A DNA stretch of 64,000 nucleotides, taken from NCBI GenBank assembly GCA_903900265.1, contig CAIUMM010000210.1, positions 26,123 through 90,122 of the forward strand, given 5' to 3'. The notes under the pieces were generated by a model. That model saw nothing but the letters and a program-made list of their open reading frames with translations. It made no database searches and had not been told where the DNA came from. The stretch's first letter is position 1. Each line of letters begins with the position of its first letter. This DNA comes from an uncultured Pseudomonadota bacterium (GTDB lineage: Bacteria; Myxococcota_A; UBA796; SXON01). Shown one piece after another: positions 25,367 through 34,452 of this stretch. The position numbers were made by a program, and so were the translations under genes.

Positions 25367-26626
25367 ATGGATCCTCTCGAAACCCTGTTGCACCGTTGTC
25401 ATCGCGACGAGCTGCTTCCGCTCGCCGGGATCCTGCGCGTCAAGCACGAGGGCGTTGGAATGGGCGACCTGAGCCGCGCCCTCGCGATCATGCTGCGCCG
25501 CATCGGCACCCATGACCTCGCGAACGCCGCGCTCCGAGGCGGCCACGGGCTGCCGTACCCTCAGGTGGTGCGCATCGTCGCCGAGCAGTACCGCGTCCCG
25601 GTCAGCGCTGACGCCGATGAGGCCAGCATCGAGCGCGCGATCGTCGCCGCCCACTTTCAAAAGAGCTGGGACAACAAAGACGCTGCGGCGCGGAAGGCGC
25701 TGTGGGAAGAGTTTGGGATCGCCGGGCCGGCGCCTGAGACCGCGGAAGGGGCGTTGACCGCGGCTGCCAACACCCTCGGCAAAAGCTTCGACTATGTGCT
25801 CTCCACCACCGTGAACGTGGTCACCAAGCCGCCTGGGATGGCGCTGTTCGTGCTGCTCAACGTGTCGCCGCTCGGGTTTCTTTTCCGTGCGTTTGTGGTG
25901 CCGTTGTTGCCGCTGTACCTGTGGTGGAAGCTGCGGCCCGATGGCGCGCGCCTCGGCGCCGCGGTGCTGGAGGTCGCGCGGCTGCGGCAGATCGTGCTGC
26001 ACCGGGTGACCATCGGGGTTGTTGGCAGCCCGTCGAGCGGAAAAGACGCTGGGATCCGGGCGATGTTCGGCATCGACACCGGGAACATCTCGCCCATCGC
26101 AGGCTCGACTAAAGAGGTCGCGATTCAACGTGCCCCTGGTTCAACGGCGTTGTACCTCGTCAACACCCCAGGGATGGGCGACGTGGTCGAGCGGGTGACC
26201 GAAGAGGCGCGGCAGGTGCTGGATCACATCGACGTCTACTTGTACGTGGTGAACGCAGAGGGCGGCGTTCAAGCTCGGGAAAAATCTGATTATGATCGGT
26301 GTCGAGCCACCGGCAAGCCGGTGCTGGCGCTGATCAACAAGATCGACGTGCTTCGTCCCCGGGACAAAGACAAGTATCTGGAGGATGCCCGCGGCAAGTT
26401 GGGTGCTCCCGAAGACGCGTTCATGGCGGTGGCCTTCGACCCCTTGCCCGAGCTGTCGCCGGGGCCGATCGGTCTGGAGGCGGTGCACGCGTGGATCCAG
26501 CAGCGCCTCGTGGATCTGGGCAAAGACCCGGAAGAGCTTCCGCCGCTGCCGTCTTTCCCGACGCCCCCGACGCCTCCCGCGGGCTCCGATGCCGCGCTCG
26601 CAGGTTCCGATGCCGCAATTTCCTGA
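25367..26626 (+). CDS. GTPase with YaaW-like N-terminal domain and membrane segment
   Basis: A 419-aa protein. Residues 5-115 resemble the YaaW/DUF3944 region (DELLPLAGILR, then LRGGHGLPYPQVVRIVAEQY). A hydrophobic stretch at 155-187 may insert in the membrane. A small-GTPase domain follows from about 212: P-loop GSPSSGKD (220-227), where the usual Ser/Thr after Lys is Asp; switch-region Thr in GSTKE; G3 NTPGMGD (266-272); and G4 NKID (324-327). The tail is Pro/Ser-rich. The missing P-loop Ser/Thr would weaken Mg binding. ATG at 25367 was chosen over an upstream TTG. The last 17 bp overlap the GGQ protein gene. Confidence 0.7.
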   Translation: MDPLETLLHRCHRDELLPLAGILRVKHEGVGMGDLSRALAIMLRRIGTHDLANAALRGGHGLPYPQVVRIVAEQYRVPVSADADEASIERAIVAAHFQKSWDNKDAAARKALWEEFGIAGPAPETAEGALTAAANTLGKSFDYVLSTTVNVVTKPPGMALFVLLNVSPLGFLFRAFVVPLLPLYLWWKLRPDGARLGAAVLEVARLRQIVLHRVTIGVVGSPSSGKDAGIRAMFGIDTGNISPIAGSTKEVAIQRAPGSTALYLVNTPGMGDVVERVTEEARQVLDHIDVYLYVVNAEGGVQAREKSDYDRCRATGKPVLALINKIDVLRPRDKDKYLEDARGKLGAPEDAFMAVAFDPLPELSPGPIGLEAVHAWIQQRLVDLGKDPEELPPLPSFPTPPTPPAGSDAALAGSDAAIS

Positions 26627-26957
26627 GAACGACGACGATCTGCTCGCCCAGTGCGACGTCGAGACGCTCAAAGGCAGCGGCCCCGGCGGGCAGCACAAGA
26701 ACAAGACCGAGACGGCGGTGCGCTTGCTGCATCGCCCGACCGGCATCCGCGCGCAGGCCAGCGAGCGGCGCAGTCAGGGCCAGAACATGGGCGTCGCGCT
26801 GGAGCGCCTTCGCGCGCTGCTCACCGCGCACTTTGCGCCTCCGCCGCGGGCGAGGCGCCCGACGAAGCCGACGTGGGGCTCGAAACAGCGGAGGATGAAC
26901 GCCAAGTCCGCGCGCTCTACGGTCAAGGCGGGCCGGAGCGACAGGGGGGAGGGGTGA
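26610..26957 (+). CDS. Peptide-chain-release-factor-like GGQ domain protein
   Basis: A 115-aa protein containing only the release-factor catalytic domain. GSGPGGQHKNKTETAVRL carries the GGQ motif (26-28) that enters the ribosomal peptidyl-transferase centre and triggers peptidyl-tRNA hydrolysis. There is no codon-recognition domain. The basic C-terminal tail (RARRPTKPTWGSKQRRMNAK) resembles ArfB and other ribosome-rescue or RF-like proteins, in which the tail enters the mRNA channel. It probably has a rescue-type role. It begins 17 bp inside the GTPase gene. Confidence 0.82.
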   Translation: MPQFPENDDDLLAQCDVETLKGSGPGGQHKNKTETAVRLLHRPTGIRAQASERRSQGQNMGVALERLRALLTAHFAPPPRARRPTKPTWGSKQRRMNAKSARSTVKAGRSDRGEG

Positions 26958-27946
26958 GCTTCGCGCGCTCGGTACCCTTCTCGGCGATTGTGCTCGTGTG
27001 GGGCGCGGCGTGCGCTGCGCCGGCCTCCGACGGTCTGGAGAGCGCGCCCATCCGGTCCGACACGTCCGACACGTCCGACACGTCCGACACGGGGGCTACT
27101 ACCCCTGATCAACCTGCGAATCCCCTGTTTCCAAGGGCGAGCTGCAACGCGCAGGGACAGTCATCCGAGGGGGACTCGGAAGCCTACGATTTTGACGACC
27201 GCGAGAACGAGATCCAGAGGATCTACACCGATCATGCGGATGCCTCGGCGAATTTTGCCTACGTCTCGGCGTGGCAAGCGCGGCTGTTGACCCTGCGGGA
27301 GTTCGATGCCGGCGCAGACGGCTCGGTGAATGCCCGAGACGCCTACCAGTACAACGGCGTGCTGGTCGATGTGTGGTCCGAAGACACCGACGGCGACGGC
27401 GTTTACGACGCGATCTACCAATACGCCTACGACGACGCCAACCGCGTCATCGGGGTCACCCGCGATGACGGAGACGACGGCTCCATCGACGCCACGTACG
27501 CCTACACGCTGGACGACGCCGGGCACGTGACCGAGCTCGTGTTCGACGAAGGCAACGACGGTTCGGTCGACACCCGCTGGACGCAGGTCATCGCCATCAA
27601 CGACGCCGGCGAGACCGTCTACGATCAGGTGATGGACGTCGGGGACGATGGCATCGCCGACCGCTTGCTGACCTACGTGTTGGACCGCCAGAGCCGGTTC
27701 ACCTACGAGGCCTCGGACTCAGAGGCCGACGGCGTGATCAACTGGCTGGCGACGTGGTCCTACGACGAATCCGAGCTGCTCGCCCTCTACGACTACGCCG
27801 CGTACCTGCCCGACGGCGCGGTCGACTACGCCGTTCAGACCACCTACCAGTACGATGCGTGGGGGCGGGAGCTTCGGAGCGAGGCGCGCAGGTCCAGCAG
27901 CGCGGTGCCCTTTGTCTGGGAGTGGACCTGGACCTGCCCAACATGA
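26954..27946 (+). CDS. Asp/Gly-repeat lipoprotein
   Basis: A 330-aa protein with a GTG start directly after GGGGGGAGGG and overlapping the preceding stop (GTGA). Its signal ends in WGAAC, so it is probably a lipoprotein, followed by a SDT-repeat spacer. The mature part consists of about eight degenerate repeats such as DDGDDGSIDATYAYTLDDAG and DEGNDGSVDTRW, each with an Asp-rich loop and a Tyr/Trp strand. These are reminiscent of calcium-binding or YD-like repeats. No known domain is assigned. Confidence 0.58.
   Translation: MSFARSVPFSAIVLVWGAACAAPASDGLESAPIRSDTSDTSDTSDTGATTPDQPANPLFPRASCNAQGQSSEGDSEAYDFDDRENEIQRIYTDHADASANFAYVSAWQARLLTLREFDAGADGSVNARDAYQYNGVLVDVWSEDTDGDGVYDAIYQYAYDDANRVIGVTRDDGDDGSIDATYAYTLDDAGHVTELVFDEGNDGSVDTRWTQVIAINDAGETVYDQVMDVGDDGIADRLLTYVLDRQSRFTYEASDSEADGVINWLATWSYDESELLALYDYAAYLPDGAVDYAVQTTYQYDAWGRELRSEARRSSSAVPFVWEWTWTCPT
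27056..27091 (+). repeat. 9-bp tandem repeat, four units
   Basis: Four identical copies of TCCGACACG encode the Ser-Asp-Thr spacer of the lipoprotein just after its lipidation site. Such spacers expand by slippage and set the distance between membrane anchor and folded domain. Confidence 0.92.
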
Positions 27947-27978
27947 AGGATTGACGCGTCCACGCTATACTGAAGGTG

Positions 27979-28782
27979 ATGCTTTTGGCGCTGTTCATTC
28001 TGAGTGCGTGTACCTCGGTTTACCGGGTGCCCGGGCCGTTAGCGTCGCTGGGACGTCAGCCAGACGGTGAGCCGGTGGACGCCGTGGATGCGAGGCCGGT
28101 GCCGTCCCGCGCGCCGCGCGCATCGGGGCGCCCGCGCGTGTCGTCATCCGGGCGGGGCGCCGCTCCCGCATCCGGGGATGGGCAGCAGGTCGGTCAGCGT
28201 GTCGCTGACGCCGCGTGCAGCATGGTCGGCGCCCGATCCATCGTGGTGTCGGGCGTGAAGTACCGCTTTGATTGCTCAGGTTTTGTCGAGGCCAGCTTGG
28301 CCAGCGCGGGCCTCGATTTTCAAGGGAGCGCGCGCGACTTGTTCGCTACGGCGCGAGAGCGTGGACTGCTGCACCGTCGGCATCGCCCCGAGGTCGGAGA
28401 CGTCGCGTTTTTCGACGACACCTACGACCGGGACGGCGACGGCCGGTTCAACGATCCGCTCACCCACGTCGCCGTGGTGACCGAGGTGCGCAGCGATGGG
28501 ACGATGGAGCTGGTGCATCTCGGCGGGAGCGGGATCGCCAAGCTGGCGATGTCGTTGCGCGACCCGGAGGTGCACAAGGACGCCGATGGCAAGCTCCTGA
28601 ACGACTACCTGCGGGCAGCCTCGTCCAAAGACAGCCATCGGGTACATCACCTCTCCGGCGAGCTCTGGGCGGCGTTTGGCAGCCTCTGGAAGTCGCCCGC
28701 GGTCGCCTCGTGGGGCGCGCCTGCCGTGGGGTTGCTCAAAATGGTTGGGCAAAATCCAGATAGATTTGCACGTTCTGAATAG
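27979..28782 (+). CDS. NlpC/P60-like cysteine peptidase lipoprotein
   Basis: A 267-aa protein. The signal MLLALFILSAC carries a lipobox with Cys11. After a Pro/Arg-rich linker comes an NlpC/P60-like domain: the catalytic Cys99 lies in YRFDCSGFVEASLASAG and the His163 in LTHVAVVTEV, the standard order. The family cleaves peptidoglycan stem peptides or related amides. An Asp-rich loop (YDRDGDGRFNDP) between them may bind calcium. The last 47 bp overlap the 3' end of the convergent outer-membrane protein gene. An in-frame GTG lies one codon upstream of the chosen ATG. Confidence 0.75.
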   Translation: MLLALFILSACTSVYRVPGPLASLGRQPDGEPVDAVDARPVPSRAPRASGRPRVSSSGRGAAPASGDGQQVGQRVADAACSMVGARSIVVSGVKYRFDCSGFVEASLASAGLDFQGSARDLFATARERGLLHRRHRPEVGDVAFFDDTYDRDGDGRFNDPLTHVAVVTEVRSDGTMELVHLGGSGIAKLAMSLRDPEVHKDADGKLLNDYLRAASSKDSHRVHHLSGELWAAFGSLWKSPAVASWGAPAVGLLKMVGQNPDRFARSE

Positions 28783-31060
28783 GGTTTAGCACCGGGAGCC
28801 CGTCGGTCCACAGCGGAACGGCCGCTGTCGCTCCGAACAGCATCGGCCGCGCGCCAAGGCCGTCCCCGAGTGTGTGGATGCCCAGCGAGCCGCCAACGGC
28901 CTGCGCCATCGTGCCATCGTCGCGCCAGGCCACGCCGTACTCTGCGCCCGGGGCGAGCTGCAGCTCGGTCCACCACAGCAGGGGGATCGGGATCTGGGCG
29001 TTTCGAAACAGCGCCACCCGATATTCTACGTTTGCGAGGAGCTTCTCGTTCGCGAGGTACAGGGACGTCGGGACCGAGCGGAGGTCACCCGCGCCGCCCA
29101 GCGTGAGCAAGCGATGCTCGACGGCGCCCGAGGCCCACGCCGCTTTGGCGCGCACCGCGAGCACATGACGTGGGGCGATGGGCACGAGCTGGGTCGCGCT
29201 CACCCCAGCGCTCGCCCAGCGCTCGTCGCTGCCGGGCACCAGACCCCCGGACACCGCTGCGCCGACGCGGCGGCCGTGCATGGCGGCGTCGTCGGTGCGG
29301 GTGTCGGTGGTCCAGCTGAGCGACGCGCCTACGGCGATGGCGCCGGCGGTCGTGGGGCGGAACGCGGGATCGAGGTAGGACGCGCTCAGCAGGGCGAGGA
29401 AGCGGTGCGCGCGCACCTGTCGGTTGAGCAGCGGCCCGAAGGTGCGGATGTAGCCACCGGAGAGGCTCAAGATGTCCTGCTGGTCGTGCTCGGCGATGCC
29501 GACGGCGCGGTTGTGGGTGTCGCCGTGGGGGCGCAGCAGCAGGTCTCCCCACACATCAATGTTGCGTTGGGTCGGGGAGATGCCGTCGACGCCGCCCGAG
29601 AGGATGACGTCCCACCGCGCCGGCCAGCGATCGTTGGCTCGGGATCGATCGGCGACGTGGGCTTCGGGATCGATGCGCACCTCCGTCGTCCCCGGAGGAA
29701 GCGGGAGGCTCTCAGCGCCGCCGGCCGTCAACCACGGCGTACGCTCACCGTTCAGCGTGAGCGTCACGACCTCGGCGGGGGCATCGGGCGCCGCTTTGCG
29801 GTCCACGGCCACCGCGCGCGCGCGCTCGGTGCGCACCGCGTAGTCCTGATCGGGATCGTAGCGGAGCTCCCAAGCCCGCTGCAGCGGTTCGGGGACCGCC
29901 GAGGCTTCGTCGGGAGTGTAGCGTCGGCGATGGGCCTCGCGGAGCGCCGCGTCTGGGCCGATCAGGTCGTCCAACTGTCGCGCGGCGGCCCTCGCCGGGA
30001 TGCGCCCAGCGATCACGTCGATCAGCTGCGGATCGTCCTCGAAGGCTTCGGGAAAGATGTCGCCGTAGAACGGCAGCGTTCCGTCGTTCAGCAGCGCGTC
30101 TACCGCCGGGTTCCACGTCAACCACCCCAGCGAGCGTCGCAGATCGGGCGCCGGCAGGCTGCGGGCCACGGCATCTGCCACGAAGGCGCGGTCCCAGCCG
30201 CTGGGGAGCGGGGTGGTCGACTCGAGGATCGCCTGTCGGACCGCTCGCGCGTGGTACGGGCGAAACAGCCAGAGCACCCGAAAGGTGCGGTCGGACACGT
30301 AGACCATGCCGGGCGCGGTCCGGACGAGGTGCCGAAGGTCGGTATTTTGCACCAGCGCGATCGGTTCGGGAGCCTCGCCGGGTGGGTTCAGCTCGGTGTG
30401 CACCTGTGTGAGCAGGCGACGTCCAGAACGGCGGTTGATCGGCGTCAGGCCGCGCTCGGTCACCAGCGTGAGCCCGGGTTCGGGCTCGTGGATCCTGCCC
30501 CGCGGCAGCACGGCCAGCGCCGCGCGATCGGCCTCGCCCTCCCAGTGCGCGTGGCCCAGTCCCACCGCTCCGTTGACGACCACCACGCCTTCCCCATGCA
30601 CCGTCACCGACCAGCGCGCGTTGACCACCTGCGCGCCGTCCATCAGCTGTGGATACCATCCGGCATTGGCGTAGGTCGCAGCGCGATCTGAGCGCTGCGC
30701 GTAGCCGACGTCGCCGTAGCGCAGCGGGAGCTGTGCGCGGAAGGACAGAGGCTCTGCGTTGAGCTCAGGGTGCGCAGGGTGCTCAGGGTGCCCCGTGGTG
30801 GCTTCCCAGGACACGACGCCGCGATTGGGGCGGCCGACCCAGGTGCGCAGCGCGGTGTGGTCGTCCGGGGGATCCGGGAGCTGCGCGAGCGGGTCGATCA
30901 GTCGGAGGGTCGAAGGGCACGGCGTCGTGGTCCCCGCGGCGTCCTCGCAGTGAATGCGCATCGTTCCTGCGATGGCGCCGGGCGCGGTGACGGTCGCGTC
31001 GATCTGCACGGTGACCCCTGCGAGCGCGCTCGTCGTCGCCAGCAGGGAGAGGAACAGCAT
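28736..31060 (-). CDS. Large outer-membrane beta-barrel protein
   Basis: A 774-aa protein with a signal peptide (MLFLSLLATTSALA). Residues 20-430 form a soluble region, perhaps related to peptidase-like or carbohydrate-binding folds, with no motif I can name. From about 470 to the end, alternating strands with aromatic borders (WDVILSGGVDG, FLALLSASYLDP, AIAVGASLSWTTD, LLANVEYRVALFR) indicate an outer-membrane barrel. The chain ends in IYLDFAQPF, the C-terminal Phe recognised by the BAM machinery. LTLGGAGDLRSVP is reminiscent of the D15/Omp85 barrel loop. The 3' end overlaps the NlpC/P60 gene. Confidence 0.62.
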   Translation of the reverse strand: MLFLSLLATTSALAGVTVQIDATVTAPGAIAGTMRIHCEDAAGTTTPCPSTLRLIDPLAQLPDPPDDHTALRTWVGRPNRGVVSWEATTGHPEHPAHPELNAEPLSFRAQLPLRYGDVGYAQRSDRAATYANAGWYPQLMDGAQVVNARWSVTVHGEGVVVVNGAVGLGHAHWEGEADRAALAVLPRGRIHEPEPGLTLVTERGLTPINRRSGRRLLTQVHTELNPPGEAPEPIALVQNTDLRHLVRTAPGMVYVSDRTFRVLWLFRPYHARAVRQAILESTTPLPSGWDRAFVADAVARSLPAPDLRRSLGWLTWNPAVDALLNDGTLPFYGDIFPEAFEDDPQLIDVIAGRIPARAAARQLDDLIGPDAALREAHRRRYTPDEASAVPEPLQRAWELRYDPDQDYAVRTERARAVAVDRKAAPDAPAEVVTLTLNGERTPWLTAGGAESLPLPPGTTEVRIDPEAHVADRSRANDRWPARWDVILSGGVDGISPTQRNIDVWGDLLLRPHGDTHNRAVGIAEHDQQDILSLSGGYIRTFGPLLNRQVRAHRFLALLSASYLDPAFRPTTAGAIAVGASLSWTTDTRTDDAAMHGRRVGAAVSGGLVPGSDERWASAGVSATQLVPIAPRHVLAVRAKAAWASGAVEHRLLTLGGAGDLRSVPTSLYLANEKLLANVEYRVALFRNAQIPIPLLWWTELQLAPGAEYGVAWRDDGTMAQAVGGSLGIHTLGDGLGARPMLFGATAAVPLWTDGLPVLNPIQNVQIYLDFAQPF

Positions 31061-31129
31061 GTTCGGGGTCTAACCATGTTGACGGGCGCGCCGGGAGGGG
31101 TGAAAGGGTGCCCCGACCCGGAGCGCTCG

Positions 31130-32491
31130 ATGAACTGGAAGTCTGCTGTCCGCACGCTGTCGAAGGTGATTTTCACTGTCGCAGTTTTCGTGGCGATCTT
31201 CGCGGAGTTTGGTGGTGGTCCAGTCGCGGTGACGCGGCAGGGAGTGTTGGACGGCACGGTGTTTTACCAAGCCAACCCGGAGATGCCCGGGCTCGTTGGG
31301 AAGCTCAAGGCCAAGTTCAACGGGACCAGTCTGCCTGAGGCGACCGTCCCGCTCGCGGGGGACAAAGTCTGTAAAGCCGCGGCGGAAGGCGGGGTTTACG
31401 TGCAGACCCAGGCGGGCGGAATCGTGCCGTTCAAGGCGCTGCGTCACTGCGTCGATGACAAGCTGTTGCGGGTCTACCCGAGCGTCAGCGGGGAGCTCTC
31501 CGCCCTCGATCAGACGTCCGGCGAGGCCGTTTACTTGTACAAACAAGGCTTTCAGCTTGTCCCGATGGACATGCATGACCTTTGGGCCGAGATCACGTCC
31601 ATTGAACCCGCGGTGTTCATCCCTTGGTTCGTGTTCGCGATGCTCATCAAGCTCGTCGGGATCTTCGCCAACATCTACCGTTGGCAGGTGCTGCTGCGCG
31701 GGCAGGGGATCGACATTGGTTTTGGCTGGCTGACCGCGAGCTACTTTGTAGGTAGGTACTGGGGTATTGTCACGCCTTCGACGATGGGGCTCGATGGATG
31801 GCGCCTCTACGACACCATCCGCCTGACGCGCAAGCCCATCGAGTGCACCACCGCCCTCGCGGTGGAGCGGGTGATCGGTTTGGTGGGTTTGTTGGCGGTG
31901 ATCCTGATGTTCATGCCCTTCGCCAACCTCGGCGGCCGGGACTTGCAGGACGTCATCGCTGGTCTGCGCATCCCCATCGCGGCGGGGGTGTTCTTCGGGG
32001 TGCTGTTCCTGCTCCAGCCTGCGTGGTTCCGCGGTCTGAAGGGCGTGGTTCCGTCTGCGAAAGCAAGGAACTTTCTGGAGAATGCGATCGATTCGGCGAC
32101 GGCCTACAGCAAGAACCGCACGCCCTTGCTCGTCGCGCTCGCCTGCGCGGTGGTCGGTCAGCTGACGACGATGTTCATGTACTTCGGCAACGCGATGGCG
32201 CTCGACGTGCAGGGAACGACGATGACGCAGATCCTCTACGCGAGCGCGATCATGACGCTGGGCACCTTCCTCGCCCCGTCGGCCTCGGGAGAAGGGGTGC
32301 GCGAGCTGGTGTTTGTGGCGCTCCTCGGCGGACATACGACCGCGGCGAAGGCTTTTCTCGTCGGCCACCTCGGCTTCTGGATCGAGAAGCTCCCGTTGTC
32401 GATCCCCGGCGGCTGGTTCTTGCTTCGTGCGCCCGAGGCCTACAAGCGCGTGACTCAGGATGACTTGAAGCGCTTGAAAGAGAGCGTTTGA
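31130..32491 (+). CDS. Flippase-like / lysylphosphatidylglycerol-synthase-TM family membrane protein
   Basis: A 453-aa integral membrane protein with one N-terminal helix (residues 10-30), a soluble loop of about 110 residues containing two cysteines, then about seven helices. LVGIFANIYRWQVLLRGQGI, SYFVGRYWGIVTPSTMGLDGWRLYD and LAVERVIGLVGLLAVILM match the UPF0104/LPG_synthase_TM (AglD-like) family, including the conserved P-S-T-x-G-x-D and ER-x-x-G-L. The family is linked to transfer or flipping of polyprenyl or lipid-linked groups. The large loop inserted after the first helix is unusual. ATG at 31130 chosen because the membrane protein begins there. Confidence 0.78.
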   Translation: MNWKSAVRTLSKVIFTVAVFVAIFAEFGGGPVAVTRQGVLDGTVFYQANPEMPGLVGKLKAKFNGTSLPEATVPLAGDKVCKAAAEGGVYVQTQAGGIVPFKALRHCVDDKLLRVYPSVSGELSALDQTSGEAVYLYKQGFQLVPMDMHDLWAEITSIEPAVFIPWFVFAMLIKLVGIFANIYRWQVLLRGQGIDIGFGWLTASYFVGRYWGIVTPSTMGLDGWRLYDTIRLTRKPIECTTALAVERVIGLVGLLAVILMFMPFANLGGRDLQDVIAGLRIPIAAGVFFGVLFLLQPAWFRGLKGVVPSAKARNFLENAIDSATAYSKNRTPLLVALACAVVGQLTTMFMYFGNAMALDVQGTTMTQILYASAIMTLGTFLAPSASGEGVRELVFVALLGGHTTAAKAFLVGHLGFWIEKLPLSIPGGWFLLRAPEAYKRVTQDDLKRLKESV

Positions 32492-32582
32492 CATGACGCG
32501 CTCCCGGCGAAGCAGGTGAAGATCCTGCCGCCGGGTCCGCCTTCGCTGGTCATCGGTCGCGCCATCATGCTACGTTTGGAGG

Positions 32583-33449
32583 ATGCCTGCCTTGTTGCTC
32601 TCGCTTCCAATGCTGCTCTCCCGTCTCGCATGGGCGGATGACGTCTCGATCCTCGCGATGGATGAGTTTGAAGGCGCGTCCACCGAGGCGATCGGGTCGG
32701 AGGACTACGTCACCGTCGGCTACCAGACGATGGTCAAAGAGCTAGGGGCCACCATCGCCAACAAGCCGATGGCACCGGGGGAGACCCTCGGAATCTCTGG
32801 TTTCAACATCGGATTTTCCACCACGTTTTCGTTTATTCGCACCGGCACCATCGACGGCACCAACCCGACCGGTTGGGACATGGCAGCCGAAGATGAAGTC
32901 CCTTCCACCTATCTTTACGTCCCCTGGGTGACGGTTCGTAAGGGCCTTCCTCTCTCCATCGAGGTCGGCGCCAACGCCGGCTGGATCGGTGCGAGCCACA
33001 CCGGCGTGTTTGGCGCGTGGGGGCGTTGGGGCATCGTCGAAGGCTACCGGCGGCTCCCTGACCTCTCGGTGCAGCTTGGATACGCGGGCTACGTGGGAAA
33101 TGACGAGCTTGAACTTGGCGTAATGGATATGAGTGCAACGCTCGGCTACACCTTGCCCTTCGGATCGACCAAGGGCATCAACCAAGCCAGCTTTGCGCCG
33201 TACGTCTCCATCGGTCAGGTCACCATGCACGCGGCGCCGCGGGGTGACCTTTCGCGTACCGGGCTGGAGGGCCGCGTGACCGAGGTCAGCGGCTTCAAGA
33301 AGGGCGATGGCTTCGACAAGAGCTTCGCCCCGCTGCAAGTGGGCGGCGGGTTCCGCATTGTAAGCGGCGAGTTTACCGCTACTCTCGCCGGCACCTACGT
33401 GCCGAACGTCGTGCCCACCGTCTCGATGGGCTTCGGCTTCACGTACTGA
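32583..33449 (+). CDS. Outer-membrane beta-barrel protein, unknown function
   Basis: A 288-aa protein with a signal peptide (MPALLLSLPMLLSRLAWA, cleaved before DDVS). The rest is a run of amphipathic beta strands with Gly/aromatic residues (GISGFNIGFSTTFSFIRTG, LSVQLGYAGYVGN, SATLGYTLPFGS) ending in TVSMGFGFTY. The terminal Tyr/Phe pattern fits a BAM substrate. No family is recognised. A GGAGG lies directly against the ATG with no spacer, which is unusual. The 3' end overlaps the LuxC-like gene by 11 bp. Confidence 0.6.
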   Translation: MPALLLSLPMLLSRLAWADDVSILAMDEFEGASTEAIGSEDYVTVGYQTMVKELGATIANKPMAPGETLGISGFNIGFSTTFSFIRTGTIDGTNPTGWDMAAEDEVPSTYLYVPWVTVRKGLPLSIEVGANAGWIGASHTGVFGAWGRWGIVEGYRRLPDLSVQLGYAGYVGNDELELGVMDMSATLGYTLPFGSTKGINQASFAPYVSIGQVTMHAAPRGDLSRTGLEGRVTEVSGFKKGDGFDKSFAPLQVGGGFRIVSGEFTATLAGTYVPNVVPTVSMGFGFTY

Positions 33450-34452
33450 GCGGCGTCGGCCCAGGAAGTCTGGCGATCGCTCCGAGCACGTCGACGCCCT
33501 CATGCGTTCCGTCGTGGGGCGGTGTTTGCATCGCGCCCAAGGCGCAGAATCTGCGGGCTTCTGCTTCGGGCGCGTTCCCTGCGACCGTGCCTAGGAGCGC
33601 CGCGTACGGTGCGAGGTCCGTCAGCCCCGGGTAGACAGTGAGCACCCGCGGGAGCGCGATCGGGCTAAAAAGCCGTGGCGGAAGCTGGAGCACTGTCCAG
33701 GCGGGGCCCTCCCGTACCTGACCGAACGCGCGCGCCAGAAAAACGCGGGCCCGGATCGCTGCGGCGTCTTCGGGGCGAATGGTGCCACGGGGCCAGCGCT
33801 GCTCGGCGGTCTGCATCGCGGCGGCCAACGCGTCGAGCGCGTCGGCGTCGAGCGCTTCGGGGGTGACCACCCCTACCGGCGACATGCACCCGTCCGTGTC
33901 GTAGAGCGCGACGTCGCGCACGATGGCGGCGATGTCCGCGTCCGTGAGGGTTTGTGCGTACGCCAGCCCAAATCGGGCGCCGAAGCCGAAGAATTGCGCC
34001 CCACGCGGCGCCCGAGCGCGCAGCGCAGCGATGGTCTCGTTGGAGCCGAACGCGATGATCACGTCGGCGTCGTGGAGCGCACGCGCTTCTGGCTCAGCCT
34101 CGCCGCCCTTCCAGACGTGGACGGTAGCGCCGGTGATCGCCGCGAGCGTGGTCACTACGCGCTCTTGCCCGTGCGCGGGCTTGACGCGAACGGTCGCGCC
34201 CGCCTCGGCGAGCAGCACCAGCCAGGGCAGCAGCGCGGTGTAGACGGTGCCCGCGCCGATGATCACGACGGTCACGCCGTGCAGATCGACGCCGCGAGGC
34301 GCGCAGTCGAAGCCGGACAGCGCGGCGCTCCACGTCTCGTGCAGCATCGCCGGAGACAGGTTCAACACCCCCAGCGTTGTCGGGTCAACGGCCCGGAGCC
34401 GCTGCAGCAGCGTCGCTCGGTCCGCGCGGCGTTGGGGAGCGGCGGGGATCAA
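33439..34452 (-). CDS. LuxC-family acyl-CoA reductase
   Basis: A 337-aa protein of the LuxC branch of the aldehyde dehydrogenase superfamily. DADVIIAFGSNETIAALRAR, then RGAQFFGFGARFGLAYA and DVALYDTDGCMSPVGVV, are the family landmarks. Cys189 in DGCMSP is the predicted nucleophile that takes the acyl group before NAD(P)H reduction to the aldehyde. At 337 aa it is shorter than typical LuxC (about 480), mainly at the N-terminus. No LuxD/LuxE or luciferase genes are nearby. It overlaps the small MopE lipoprotein gene by 4 bp, with a PlsC acyltransferase two genes upstream, so a lipid role is likelier than luminescence. Confidence 0.78.
   Translation of the reverse strand: MIPAAPQRRADRATLLQRLRAVDPTTLGVLNLSPAMLHETWSAALSGFDCAPRGVDLHGVTVVIIGAGTVYTALLPWLVLLAEAGATVRVKPAHGQERVVTTLAAITGATVHVWKGGEAEPEARALHDADVIIAFGSNETIAALRARAPRGAQFFGFGARFGLAYAQTLTDADIAAIVRDVALYDTDGCMSPVGVVTPEALDADALDALAAAMQTAEQRWPRGTIRPEDAAAIRARVFLARAFGQVREGPAWTVLQLPPRLFSPIALPRVLTVYPGLTDLAPYAALLGTVAGNAPEAEARRFCALGAMQTPPHDGTHEGVDVLGAIARLPGPTPLST

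Noticed and set aside
27966..27971. TATACT as a -10 promoter for the NlpC/P60 gene
   Set aside because: It is so close to the start that the mRNA would have no leader, and there is no -35; the gene more likely belongs to the upstream operon.
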